Source: Stenotrophomonas sp. 704A1
Lineage (GTDB): Bacteria > Pseudomonadota > Gammaproteobacteria > Xanthomonadales > Xanthomonadaceae
Direction of reading: 5' to 3'
DNA: 64,000 nt
NCBI RefSeq assembly: GCF_030549525.1
Contig: NZ_CP130831.1
Coordinates: 4,179,501 to 4,243,500 of the forward strand
The notes beneath the pieces are model-generated. The model did no database searches. It was not told the DNA's origin and saw nothing but the letters and a program-made list of their open reading frames with translations. Of this stretch, positions 28,172-35,645 are shown piece after piece. How positions within the stretch are numbered: the first letter of the stretch is position 1; each line of letters starts with the position of its first letter. Made by a program: the position numbers and the translations under genes.

Positions 28172-29326
28172 TCAGGCCGCGCGGCGCAGCGCCGTGTAGC
28201 GACCGTCCACCAGTTCTTCGGCCAGGCCGAAACTGAGCGTCATGCCCAGCCCGCCACCGCCGATGGCGTTGACGATGGTCACGCCCGGCGCCGGCTCGGC
28301 GACGAACTCGCTGCTGCCGTCCAGCAGCTTGGGGTAGATTCCGTGCCAGGTCTGCGCGATGCGTGCGTCGGGCACCTGCATGAAGCGGGACAGGTAATCG
28401 AGCACCTTCTGGTTGATGGCGTGCTCGTCGAACGGGTCATGGGTATGTGCATAGGCATGCGAATCGCCGATGGTGACTTCACCCAGGCCGTTCTGCGCCG
28501 CCATCACGTGGATGCCGAGCTCGATCAGGTCGGCGTGCTCGGCCTGGTAGCGTGCCTGCAGCGGGGCGACGTCGGCGGCCTCACGGAAGCCGGCGTAGTG
28601 CACCAGTGACAGGCCACCGCACAGGGCAGCACCCAGCCGGAACCCGGAGGGCTGCGCGGCCAGGCGCAGCATCTGCAGCTTGCAGCGGGTCAGCGGCGCG
28701 GCCGCGTACAGTTCCGGATACAGCTGCTCGAACTCCGGGCCGCTGCACACGAACACCTGGTCGGCCTCGAACAGGCGGCTGCCCGACCACGCGCGTCCCG
28801 TTTCCACGGCCGTCACCGGCGTGCGCCAATGGAACTGCACACCGTGGCACTCGCGCAGGACATCCGGCAATGCACGGATGGCCTGGCGCGGATCGACCAC
28901 CAGCTCATCGGCATTGAACAGCGCGCCGCGCAGCTCGCGCGCGACCAGCGCCGGCGACATCGCCAGTGCGGCGTCACGGTCCAGCAGGTGGCAGGGGCGC
29001 AACTGCGCGTTGGCCGCCGCGTACTGCTGCAGCACGGCCCATTCGTCGTCGGCATGGGCGACGTGCAGCGAGCCGCTGGGGTCGTGCCAGAGGCCGGCAA
29101 CGTCGATCAGTTCCTGCCAGACCTGCCGCGAGCGCAGCGCACGCTCGTACAGCGGACCATTGGGCACGCCGATCGGCCAGACCATGCCGAAGTTGCGGAT
29201 GGAGGCGCCGACAGCGCGCTCATGGCGCTCCAGCACGGTGACCTTGCAGCCACGTACGGCCAGCGCGCGGGCCACGGCCAGGCCGACGATGCCGGCACCG
29301 ACCACGAGGGCGGTTGGGTTGTTCAT
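28172..29326 (-). CDS. FAD-dependent oxidoreductase of the aminophosphonate-oxidase type (TIGR03364/PbfC-like)
   Basis: A 384-residue flavoprotein of the DAAO family. The N-terminal dinucleotide fold is VVGAGIVGLAVARALAVRGCKVTVLER, followed by SIRNFGMVWPIG and, near the C-terminus, GVTIVNAIGGGGLGMTLSFGLAEELV. The IRNFGMVWP pattern fits the clade TIGR03364, described as syntenic with PhnX-like hydrolases and proposed to deaminate aminophosphonates; a member (PbfC) is reported to oxidise N-methylated 2-aminoethylphosphonate. It is the third gene of the PhnX-like/DUF5690/oxidase operon, 11 nt behind the transporter gene. Activity here is inferred from the family and the neighbours. Confidence 0.82.
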   Translation of the reverse strand: MNNPTALVVGAGIVGLAVARALAVRGCKVTVLERHERAVGASIRNFGMVWPIGVPNGPLYERALRSRQVWQELIDVAGLWHDPSGSLHVAHADDEWAVLQQYAAANAQLRPCHLLDRDAALAMSPALVARELRGALFNADELVVDPRQAIRALPDVLRECHGVQFHWRTPVTAVETGRAWSGSRLFEADQVFVCSGPEFEQLYPELYAAAPLTRCKLQMLRLAAQPSGFRLGAALCGGLSLVHYAGFREAADVAPLQARYQAEHADLIELGIHVMAAQNGLGEVTIGDSHAYAHTHDPFDEHAINQKVLDYLSRFMQVPDARIAQTWHGIYPKLLDGSSEFVAEPAPGVTIVNAIGGGGLGMTLSFGLAEELVDGRYTALRRAA

Positions 29327-29337
29327 GGGGGATGGAC

Positions 29338-30633
29338 TCAGACGGAGGCAAGTGCCGGCACGCGGGCCAGGCGCAGCGCCTTGTGGTGGAAGTACAGCAG
29401 GGACAACAGCAGGCAGGCACCGCCCAGCAGCGACAGGTGGATGACCGCACTGGAGAAGAAGCGCACCCAGGACAGCTGCAGGCCGGAGAACTCATGGCCG
29501 AGCAGGACCAGCACACTGCCGAGATAGCCGAACGCATCGGCCAGGTACATGACGAAGCCGACATTGCCGGCCACCCGGAACGTGGCGATCAGGCGTTCGA
29601 AGAACACGCAGTTGAAGGGCACGTAGGCCAGGTACAGGCCGAAACCCACCAGGCCCAGCCACGCCAGCGGATGCAGCATGCCTTCGCGGAACGCCAGCGT
29701 GCTCAGCCCGGCGGTGGCCAGGCCGATGAACATCAGCGCGTGCAGGGCGATCAGGCCGTTGAGGTTGTTGCGGAACCAGGTCAGGCCGGCGGTCAGCGCC
29801 AGCACCGCGAACGCCACCGGCGTTTCGATGGCGGCGAACACGCCGGCGCTGCCGCCATAACCCAGCTCGCGGAACAGTTCGGCCTCGAAGCTGTCGCGGA
29901 AATCGCGGACCACGGTCAGGCACACGTAGCACAGGATCATCAGCGCCAGACCTGGCAGGAAGCGGCGCACGAACGCACGACGCTGCGCGCGGTCCATCGG
30001 CAGGCGCGGCGATCGCTCGCGCAGATCGGCGGCATCCGGCGCAGGAAGGCGTTCCAGCATGCGCACCGACACCAGAAGCAGCGGCAGGAACAGCAGGCCG
30101 CACAGGAACGGCATCCAGAACTCGCTCACGCCCTGCAGCAGCAGCCACTTGCCGACCGACTTCACCACGCCGGAGGCCATGATGAAACTGGACGCGAGGA
30201 TCGCGCCCATCGCCTCGGTGGTGCGCCGTCCTTCCAGGTAGCTGAACACCAGGCCCCAGACCATGCCCAGCGGCAGGCCGTTGAGGAACAGGAACGGGAT
30301 GTTCCAGGGCGCCGGCACCAGCGCGAAGCCAAGCAGGGCCAGCCAGGAGATGCCGATCAGGCCGAGCAGCAGGCTGGCGCGGCGCTCGGCGCGCAGTTCG
30401 CCGATCACCCGCACGCCGATGAATTTGCTGCACATGTAGCCCAGCACCTGCGCCACCACCAGCCAGACCTTGTAGTCGGCACCGAACAGGTGCTGGCCAT
30501 CGAAGGACGCGGCAGCGAACGGCTTGCGGAAGGCATACATGCACGCATAGGTGGACAACGCGGCACTGCCGGCGAACACGGTCAGCGCCCACGGGTGCCC
30601 CTGCAGGCGTGTCCGCAGCGGGGCCCGGCTCAT
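29338..30633 (-). CDS. DUF5690 membrane transporter (MFS/organophosphate-antiporter-like)
   Basis: A 431-residue inner-membrane protein with about 12 helices in two halves. A central basic loop carries RLPMDRAQRRAFVRRFLPG. In the first helix ALSTYACMYAFRKPFAAASF puts Arg36-Lys37 after a Tyr/Met-rich helix, resembling the Tyr-x-x-Arg-Lys motif of GlpT/UhpT, whose arginine binds substrate phosphate. The gene overlaps the PhnX-like gene by 4 nt and precedes the oxidase by 11 nt. A role in moving an organophosphonate or phosphate across the inner membrane is therefore a reasonable inference. The family is officially uncharacterised. Confidence 0.78.
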   Translation of the reverse strand: MSRAPLRTRLQGHPWALTVFAGSAALSTYACMYAFRKPFAAASFDGQHLFGADYKVWLVVAQVLGYMCSKFIGVRVIGELRAERRASLLLGLIGISWLALLGFALVPAPWNIPFLFLNGLPLGMVWGLVFSYLEGRRTTEAMGAILASSFIMASGVVKSVGKWLLLQGVSEFWMPFLCGLLFLPLLLVSVRMLERLPAPDAADLRERSPRLPMDRAQRRAFVRRFLPGLALMILCYVCLTVVRDFRDSFEAELFRELGYGGSAGVFAAIETPVAFAVLALTAGLTWFRNNLNGLIALHALMFIGLATAGLSTLAFREGMLHPLAWLGLVGFGLYLAYVPFNCVFFERLIATFRVAGNVGFVMYLADAFGYLGSVLVLLGHEFSGLQLSWVRFFSSAVIHLSLLGGACLLLSLLYFHHKALRLARVPALASV

Positions 30634-31319
30634 GCAGCGGCGACCGTGCCGGCGCGTGCCAGGCCGAGCAGCGCCGGCAGGCGATCCAGGTGGTCGATGA
30701 TGTGGTCCGGGCCATGCGGCAGCAGTTCGGCGCGGGTGAACGCGCCGGTGGTGACGGCCACGTTCAGGCCGACGCCGGCGTTGCGGCCTTCGTTGATGTC
30801 GACCTCGGTGTCGCCCACCTTCACCACACTGGCCGGATCATCCACGCCGGTGCGCTGCATCAGCGCCTGGATCATGTACGGGGCCGGGCGCCCGGCGGGC
30901 ACCTCGTCGCTGGCCACCAGCGCGTCGATGCGGTGCTGCCAGCCGAGCCGTTCGATGATCACCTCGGCAATGTCACGCGAGAAGCCGGTATCCAGGCCGA
31001 TGCGGATGTCGTGCGCGCGCAGCGTTTCAAACAGGGCCTCGGCACCGGGCAACTGTGCGATGCCCGGCGCATGGCGGTAGCACGCGAGCATGCGCGCCAC
31101 GAAGTCGGCGTGGATCGGCGCCACGCGCGGGTCTTCCTGCGCCGCTCCCAACAGGCGGGCAATCGCCTGCGGCTTGGGATAGCCCATCAACGGGCGCACA
31201 TCCTCCACCTCGATGGGCTGGCCCGCGGCAGCCATCGCTTCAGCGAAGGCATGGGCGACCAGGCCCGGGTCGGCAACGGTGGTTCCAGCGATATCAAGAA
31301 CGGCGAGGCGGTAGCGCAT
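30630..31319 (-). CDS. PhnX-like phosphonatase-type HAD hydrolase
   Basis: A 229-residue HAD hydrolase. The nucleophile motif is LDIAGTTVAD (Asp9, Ala11), the DxAGT form of phosphonoacetaldehyde hydrolase and not the usual DxD. The cap has LMGYPKPQAI with Lys49, aligning with the Schiff-base lysine of PhnX (MGxxK). The later basic residue is Arg in VPAGRPAPY, and the acidic motif is VKVGDTEVDINEG. These are the traits of the PhnX-like clade TIGR03351. It probably cleaves the C-P bond of an aldehyde made by the downstream oxidase. It is first gene of a three-gene operon, and its promoter region holds the shared operator. Confidence 0.85.
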   Translation of the reverse strand: MRYRLAVLDIAGTTVADPGLVAHAFAEAMAAAGQPIEVEDVRPLMGYPKPQAIARLLGAAQEDPRVAPIHADFVARMLACYRHAPGIAQLPGAEALFETLRAHDIRIGLDTGFSRDIAEVIIERLGWQHRIDALVASDEVPAGRPAPYMIQALMQRTGVDDPASVVKVGDTEVDINEGRNAGVGLNVAVTTGAFTRAELLPHGPDHIIDHLDRLPALLGLARAGTVAAA

Positions 31320-31398
31320 GGCGGTGGGCGGCGTTGAGCGGAGGTGCCCAGCATCGCCGCGGCCGGCCACGCCCTGATGACAGCGCCCGGACAGGCAC

Positions 31399-31412
31399 GT
31401 GCACCTGTCTAG
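31399..31412 (-). promoter_or_regulatory. Shared operator GTGCACCTGTCTAG before the PhnX-like operon
   Basis: An exact 14-nt copy of the sequence between phnM and the GntR gene. It is embedded in GACAGG-N8-CCTGTC (31389-31408 region). It overlaps the stop codon of the upstream LysR gene. Confidence 0.65.
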
Positions 31413-32314
31413 CCGGGCGCGCCCTGCGCCGCCGTGTGCCGCACGTGCTCGGCCGCCTGGGCGTGCAGCCAGTCGCGGAACGCAAGGAAGCCACGGTGCC
31501 GTGAAGAGCGCTGCGGATAGACCAGCCAGTGCGGCCACGCGGTCTTCAGGCGCTGCGTCGACAGGGCGACCAGCTGGCCTGAATCGAGCAGCAGGCGTGC
31601 CCGGGTCACCCGTCCCAGCGCGACGCCGACGCCATCCAGGGCCGCGCGATGGTGGGCCTCGGAGTCGTCCAGCACCGCCACGAACCGCGAAGGCGGTTGT
31701 TGTCCACTCAGCGCGAACCACGCGCCCCATGCGCCGTCCGGGTCGCCCAGCAACGGCCACTGCACCAGCGGCACGCGGTCGATGCCGCCCATCCGCTCGA
31801 TCAGCGCGGGGCTGGCCATCGGCAGCAGCCATTCATCGAACAGCGGTTCCACCACCAGTCCCGGCCACTGCCCGGCGCCCAGCCGCAGCGCAGCATCGAA
31901 CTGCAGCTGCCGATCGAAGTCGATCAGACGTTCGCTCGATTGCAGGTTGATCTCGATCTGCGGGTGCGCGGCCACGAAGTCGCCCAGCCGCGGCACCAGC
32001 CACGCACTGGCCATCGAGGGCACGGCACTGAGGGTGAGTACATGCTCGGGGCGCGCGGCGTACGGCTGGAACGCTTCGCTGATCGCATCCAGGTGCGGAC
32101 CCACGCGGTCCAGCAGGCGCTGCCCTTCCAGGGTCAGGGCCACGCCGCGTGCCTGGCGGATCAGCAGCGGCTGGCCCAGGCGCTCCTCCAGCTGCCGCAC
32201 CTGGTGGCTGAGCGCGCTGACCGTCACATTCATCAGGGCGGCGGCACGGGACAGATTGCCCAGCCGTGCGGCGGCAACGAATCCCTGCAGGGCATGCAGC
32301 GGTGGACGGGACAT
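31409..32314 (-). CDS. LysR-family transcriptional regulator (GcvA-like)
   Basis: A 301-residue regulator. The N-terminal winged helix-turn-helix is PPLHALQGFVAAARLGNLSR, AAALMNVTVSALSHQVRQLE, ERLGQPLLIRQARGVALTLEG. It is followed by a two-lobed effector domain (LTLSAVPSMASAWLVPRLGDF; GVGVALGRVTRARLLLDSGQLV). The pattern is closest to the GcvA/AmpR subgroup. A longer start with two further in-frame methionines upstream is possible; the ATG at 32314 gives the canonical N-terminus. It is divergent from a 47-codon ORF, with an inverted repeat between. It precedes the PhnX-like operon by 89 nt, but the operator there suggests separate control. Confidence 0.9.
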   Translation of the reverse strand: MSRPPLHALQGFVAAARLGNLSRAAALMNVTVSALSHQVRQLEERLGQPLLIRQARGVALTLEGQRLLDRVGPHLDAISEAFQPYAARPEHVLTLSAVPSMASAWLVPRLGDFVAAHPQIEINLQSSERLIDFDRQLQFDAALRLGAGQWPGLVVEPLFDEWLLPMASPALIERMGGIDRVPLVQWPLLGDPDGAWGAWFALSGQQPPSRFVAVLDDSEAHHRAALDGVGVALGRVTRARLLLDSGQLVALSTQRLKTAWPHWLVYPQRSSRHRGFLAFRDWLHAQAAEHVRHTAAQGAPG

Positions 32315-32380
32315 GAGGCTTGAATTCCTCTCAAGGCACGCTTGCGGAAATGTCGCTTTTTGCTCGCTCATGCTGCCCGT

Positions 32381-32411
32381 ATCGTTCAATCCACTCAAGT
32401 GGAGCAACGAT
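32381..32411. promoter_or_regulatory. Inverted repeat ATCGTT..CCACT-CA-AGTGG..AACGAT
   Basis: Nested arms ATCGTT/AACGAT and CCACT/AGTGG surround a CA centre. The right arm includes the GGAG of the small ORF that starts at 32413, so it could be a regulator site or an RBS-hiding hairpin. Confidence 0.5.
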
Positions 32412-32412
32412 C

Positions 32413-32556
32413 ATGAACATCTTCAGCGGACTGCTGTTCCTGCATGGCCACGTGGCCAGCGCCGAGCTGGCGCGGCAGCTGGCCAGCCCGTCTCCGGCCC
32501 CGCCGCGGTGCGCGCCGCAGCCGGCCGTGCCGGTCCAGCAACCGCGGCCCCGCTGA
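32413..32556 (+). CDS. Putative small protein (47 residues) divergent from LysR
   Basis: An ORF beginning MNIFSGLLFLHGHVASAELA, with GGAG 8 nt before its ATG, and ending in a Pro/Arg-rich tail. The first 15 residues are hydrophobic, but no clear export signal or complete membrane helix is visible. Divergent position from a LysR gene suggests it could be a LysR target. It is convergent with the GIY-YIG gene, 7 nt away. I do not recognise the family, and the coding call rests on the RBS, the position and the absence of any other gene. Confidence 0.45.
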   Translation: MNIFSGLLFLHGHVASAELARQLASPSPAPPRCAPQPAVPVQQPRPR

Positions 32557-32563
32557 GCGCGGC

Positions 32564-33130
32564 TCAACCTGCATACCAGCGCTGGACATGGTCGGGCAGC
32601 CACGGCAACGGATCGATCTCCAGCGCCCGATAGCCATCGAGGGTGTCGCGCAGGGCAACCTCGCCGGGGCCACCGGGCATCCGCAGGCCTTCTTCCTGCG
32701 GCAGCTGCGCCGCCGCCCAGTCATGCAGCCGGTCCATGCGCAGCTGCAGCGCGGCCCGCAGCCATGGCTTCAGCGGGTAGCAGCGATAGCCCTGTTCGCC
32801 CAGGCCGTCGATCGCCACCGCCAGCGCCTGGTTGGCACCACGGACCCATTCGGTGCGCCCTCCGGCCTTGTCCTGCACCGTCATCGGTGCCGGTGCGCGG
32901 TGCGCCTTGAATGGCGCGCGCAGCTGCAGTTCCAGGTCACGCGCATCGCGCTCGCTTTCCGCCTCCACCAGTGCGCCCGCCTCCAGATCGAAGAACTCGA
33001 ACCAGCGCCGGTGCAGTGCGCTGATGCGTCCGAGCGGATCACGGGAGAAGCCGATCTTCGCGTAGTCTTCCCACGCGCAGGGGAAGACGTAGGCGAAGAC
33101 CCGACCATCGATGCGGATGTCCGATTGCAT
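32564..33130 (-). CDS. GIY-YIG nuclease family protein (T5orf172/MUG113-like)
   Basis: A 188-residue protein. The N-terminal 85 residues look like the compact GIY-YIG variant found in T5orf172-type proteins. A first strand, VFAYVFPCAWEDYAKIGFSR, holds the Tyr and KIG positions. Then come the DPLGRISALHRRWFEFFDLE helix and a glutamate-bearing EAESERDARDLELQLR helix. The rest (TEWVRGANQALAVAIDG and WLPDHVQRWYAG) is unfamiliar. There is no transmembrane segment. It may be a DNA-processing enzyme, but catalytic competence is uncertain because the family is divergent. A perfect GAGGCA-GGC-TGCCTC hairpin (33132-33146) sits just upstream of the ATG and no good RBS is seen. Confidence 0.65.
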   Translation of the reverse strand: MQSDIRIDGRVFAYVFPCAWEDYAKIGFSRDPLGRISALHRRWFEFFDLEAGALVEAESERDARDLELQLRAPFKAHRAPAPMTVQDKAGGRTEWVRGANQALAVAIDGLGEQGYRCYPLKPWLRAALQLRMDRLHDWAAAQLPQEEGLRMPGGPGEVALRDTLDGYRALEIDPLPWLPDHVQRWYAG

Positions 33131-33172
33131 GGAGGCAGGCTGCCTCGGTGGCGGCCCCCGCGCAAGCGGGCG

Positions 33173-34726
33173 TCAGCGCGGGCGCTGCAGCGCGTCCTGC
33201 ACCGCCGCGGCCACGTCGGTGTTGTCGATGTAGCTGCCGTCGTTCCAGCGCACATGCTGGCGGTAGCCCGCATCGACACCCCGCACGCGCTGGCCCAGCA
33301 ACTGCGATCCCGCACCCTTGGCCCACAACGGCACCAGTGCATTGGAATGGTTGCCGGTGGGGCGGAAACTCATGCCCGGCATGCGCCCGCGGCCGTTGTT
33401 GCGGACCGGCTCGAAGGCGATGCGCTGTGCATCCGGGCCCATCGGCAGGCTGTTGTCGTGGTCGGTGGTGACGATCAGCAGGTTGCGTTCCCACCCGCCG
33501 TTGCGCTCGATCCAGTCGACCACCGCCGCCACCGCATCGTTGAACCCCACGGTCTCCTCGATCAGCCGGCCGTACTGCGGCTGGTCGCTGCATGGACCGT
33601 ACTGCCATCCGGTAGCGCAGGCGCTGGTATGCGCGGCCCAGTCGGTGGCACCGCCCTCCACCATCAGGAACAGGCCGTGGGCCGAGCGCTGCTGCAGGAA
33701 CCACAGCGCACCGCGGGTCATGGTCGCAAGGTCCGGCACGCTGTCGATCTTCCTCACACCGGAAGGCGTTGCCGCGTCCCTGCCCAGCACCTGCAGCTGG
33801 CGCGCCTGCTGCAGCGTGTTGGCCACGCGCGGCACGCCGATCAGCGGCCGGTCGGCGGGCAGCTGGCCCTGCGCCAGCGCGAGGAAGTCCTCCTTGCTGC
33901 GGATCAGGCGCCACGGTCCGGCCGGATTGCCACCGAGGGTGCCGCCCGCTTCCAGCTGCTGCCAGTCCTGCTGCGAGACCCACTGCCACGGATTCGCGCA
34001 GCCTTCGGCCGGCGCGGCATCCGTGCCCTGGCCACAGGCGCGTCCATCCACGCTGTAGCCAGGACCGCCGGTGCCCATCACCAGGTCCAGGTGGCCCTGC
34101 GCCAGCATCTGGTGCGCGATGGCGTGGTAGTCGTTGCGCGAGGCGTTCTGCGCCGCGAACGCAGCGGGCGTGGCGTGCGCGAACGGTACCGAGGTGACCA
34201 CCCCGGTGGCCATGCCCAGGCGCTTGGCGCGCAGCGTGTTGAACTCGACCGGCTGGCCATCGTTGTTGACGTTGATGGCGTTGTTGTAGGTCTTGATGCC
34301 CGAGGACAATGCGGTGCCCGCTGCAGCGCTGTCGGTCGCCACCGCGGCCAGATACTGGTAGCCGGCGAACGGCAGGTCCGGCGCCGGCACCGGCTCGCTG
34401 TCCCAGGCCCTGGCCGGGTCGTAGCCCAGGGTCTGTGCGTTGTCGCGGGTCGGCTGGCTGCTGGCGTTCAACGGGAAGGTGGTCACCGCCAGGCGCTGCG
34501 GGAAGGCCGCGTACGGCGCCCCTTCGCGGCTGCCGTACTGCCAGTACGCGGCGGCATCCCAGGTCCCCCACCCGGCACCGTCGTTGATCATCACGATCAC
34601 GTTGTGCGGGCGCGCGTCGCCGGAAGCGACGGCGTCGCCGCGCAGGTTCGGCTGGCACCCGGCCAGCGCGGCCAGTGCGAGCAGCAACGGGCAATGGAGC
34701 CAGCGGCGTGGCATGCGTGCAGTCAT
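33173..34726 (-). CDS. phoA: Alkaline phosphatase (PhoA-type), lipoprotein
   Basis: A 517-residue phosphomonoesterase. The N-terminus is a lipoprotein signal with lipobox LAGC (Cys24), so it should be anchored to a periplasmic or outer-membrane face. Motifs are NVIVMINDGAGWG (first metal aspartate), the nucleophile serine in TDSAAAGTALSSGIKTYN, FLMVEGGATDWAAH (metal site) and VTTDHDNS. A long insertion contains CGQGTDAAPAEGCANPW and paired cysteines. It would release phosphate from organic esters. A second in-frame ATG lies at 34714. It is divergent from a D,D-carboxypeptidase gene only 68 nt away. Phosphate control would be expected, but no clear Pho box was recognised. Confidence 0.9.
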   Translation of the reverse strand: MTARMPRRWLHCPLLLALAALAGCQPNLRGDAVASGDARPHNVIVMINDGAGWGTWDAAAYWQYGSREGAPYAAFPQRLAVTTFPLNASSQPTRDNAQTLGYDPARAWDSEPVPAPDLPFAGYQYLAAVATDSAAAGTALSSGIKTYNNAINVNNDGQPVEFNTLRAKRLGMATGVVTSVPFAHATPAAFAAQNASRNDYHAIAHQMLAQGHLDLVMGTGGPGYSVDGRACGQGTDAAPAEGCANPWQWVSQQDWQQLEAGGTLGGNPAGPWRLIRSKEDFLALAQGQLPADRPLIGVPRVANTLQQARQLQVLGRDAATPSGVRKIDSVPDLATMTRGALWFLQQRSAHGLFLMVEGGATDWAAHTSACATGWQYGPCSDQPQYGRLIEETVGFNDAVAAVVDWIERNGGWERNLLIVTTDHDNSLPMGPDAQRIAFEPVRNNGRGRMPGMSFRPTGNHSNALVPLWAKGAGSQLLGQRVRGVDAGYRQHVRWNDGSYIDNTDVAAAVQDALQRPR

Positions 34727-34753
34727 CGGTGATCCCCCCGGGCCAGTGGCGCC

Positions 34754-34794
34754 CGCGATAAAGATACGTTATATCATTGCATTATTGCAGATTG
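34754..34794. promoter_or_regulatory. AT-rich divergent promoter region (phoA-type gene / carboxypeptidase)
   Basis: This is the only AT-rich stretch here: GATACGTTATATCATTGCAT and following. It contains GATA-N5-TATC symmetry and can hold both promoters. The pattern faintly recalls zinc-uptake-regulator sites, but the match is too weak to name. Confidence 0.4.
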
Positions 34795-35640
34795 ATGCAG
34801 CCGCCGCGGACTATCCTGCTGGCCTCCTCCGCCTTCGCCGTCTCCATGCTGTCTCCTGCCCCTGCACGCGCGCCGCTGTCCTCGATCACCCTCGACGCCG
34901 CAACCTTCGCGGTGATCCACCAGCACAACGCGGACATCGCGCGGCAGCCGGCCTCGCTGACCAAGCTGATGACCGCGTATGCGGCTTACGAATGCCTCAA
35001 GGACAACGCAGGCGCGTGGGACGAGGCGGTCACCATTGCCGCCGACGATGTGCACGCGGTGGCCGATGATGAAACGCGCATGGGTCTGGTGCCCGGCGAA
35101 ACGGTCCGCCTGGCCCGCCTGCTGGAAGGCTTGATGATCGTCTCCGGCAATGATGCCGCGCTGGCGATCGCGCGCCACCTGGACGGATCACAGGCGGCGT
35201 TCCTGGAGCGCATGAACCGGCATGCGCGCCAGCTCGGCCTGCACAGCAGCGGCTTCACCAGCGTGTCCGGCATCACCACCGCGGACCATGCCTCCAGCGC
35301 GCGCGACATGGCGCTGCTTGCTGCCCGCCTGCTGGATGACCATCCGCAGATACTGGCGATCACCGCGCAGCGCGCGTTCGTGCATGGCAGCTTCAGCCGC
35401 AGCAACCAGAACGCCCTGCTCGGCGATGACGGCGTGGATGGCTTGAAGACCGGCTACACCCAGGCCGCAGGCTTCTGCCTGGCGGCCACCGCGTGCCAGC
35501 CGGTGCAGGGACGTGCGCATCCGGTGCGGCTGATCACCGTGGTGCTGGGCGCGGACAGCCGCGACGCACGCGATGCCTGGGTACGCGGACAGCTGGCCGC
35601 CGGTTTCGCCGCACTGGCCGACAGCACCGCCGATGCCTGA
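34795..35640 (+). CDS. D-alanyl-D-alanine carboxypeptidase (S11, short form)
   Basis: A 281-residue penicillin-binding enzyme that trims the terminal D-Ala of peptidoglycan stem peptides. The three active-site motifs are intact: SLTK (ASLTKLMTAY, Ser about 54), SGN (IVSGNDAALAI) and KTG (LKTGYTQAAGFC). An N-terminal hydrophobic signal (ILLASSAFAVSMLSPAPARA) directs export. Compared with DacA/DacC (about 390-400) it lacks the C-terminal beta domain and amphipathic anchor, so it resembles PbpG/DacB-like short forms and is probably soluble in the periplasm. The ATG at 34795 is chosen; TTG codons upstream are in frame. Confidence 0.9.
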   Translation: MQPPRTILLASSAFAVSMLSPAPARAPLSSITLDAATFAVIHQHNADIARQPASLTKLMTAYAAYECLKDNAGAWDEAVTIAADDVHAVADDETRMGLVPGETVRLARLLEGLMIVSGNDAALAIARHLDGSQAAFLERMNRHARQLGLHSSGFTSVSGITTADHASSARDMALLAARLLDDHPQILAITAQRAFVHGSFSRSNQNALLGDDGVDGLKTGYTQAAGFCLAATACQPVQGRAHPVRLITVVLGADSRDARDAWVRGQLAAGFAALADSTADA

Positions 35641-35645
35641 AGGGC

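Noticed and set aside
34754..34780. A Zur (zinc) operator between the alkaline phosphatase and carboxypeptidase genes
   Set aside because: The GTTATAT/GATA-N5-TATC symmetry is too weak to claim; AT-rich promoter DNA explains it.
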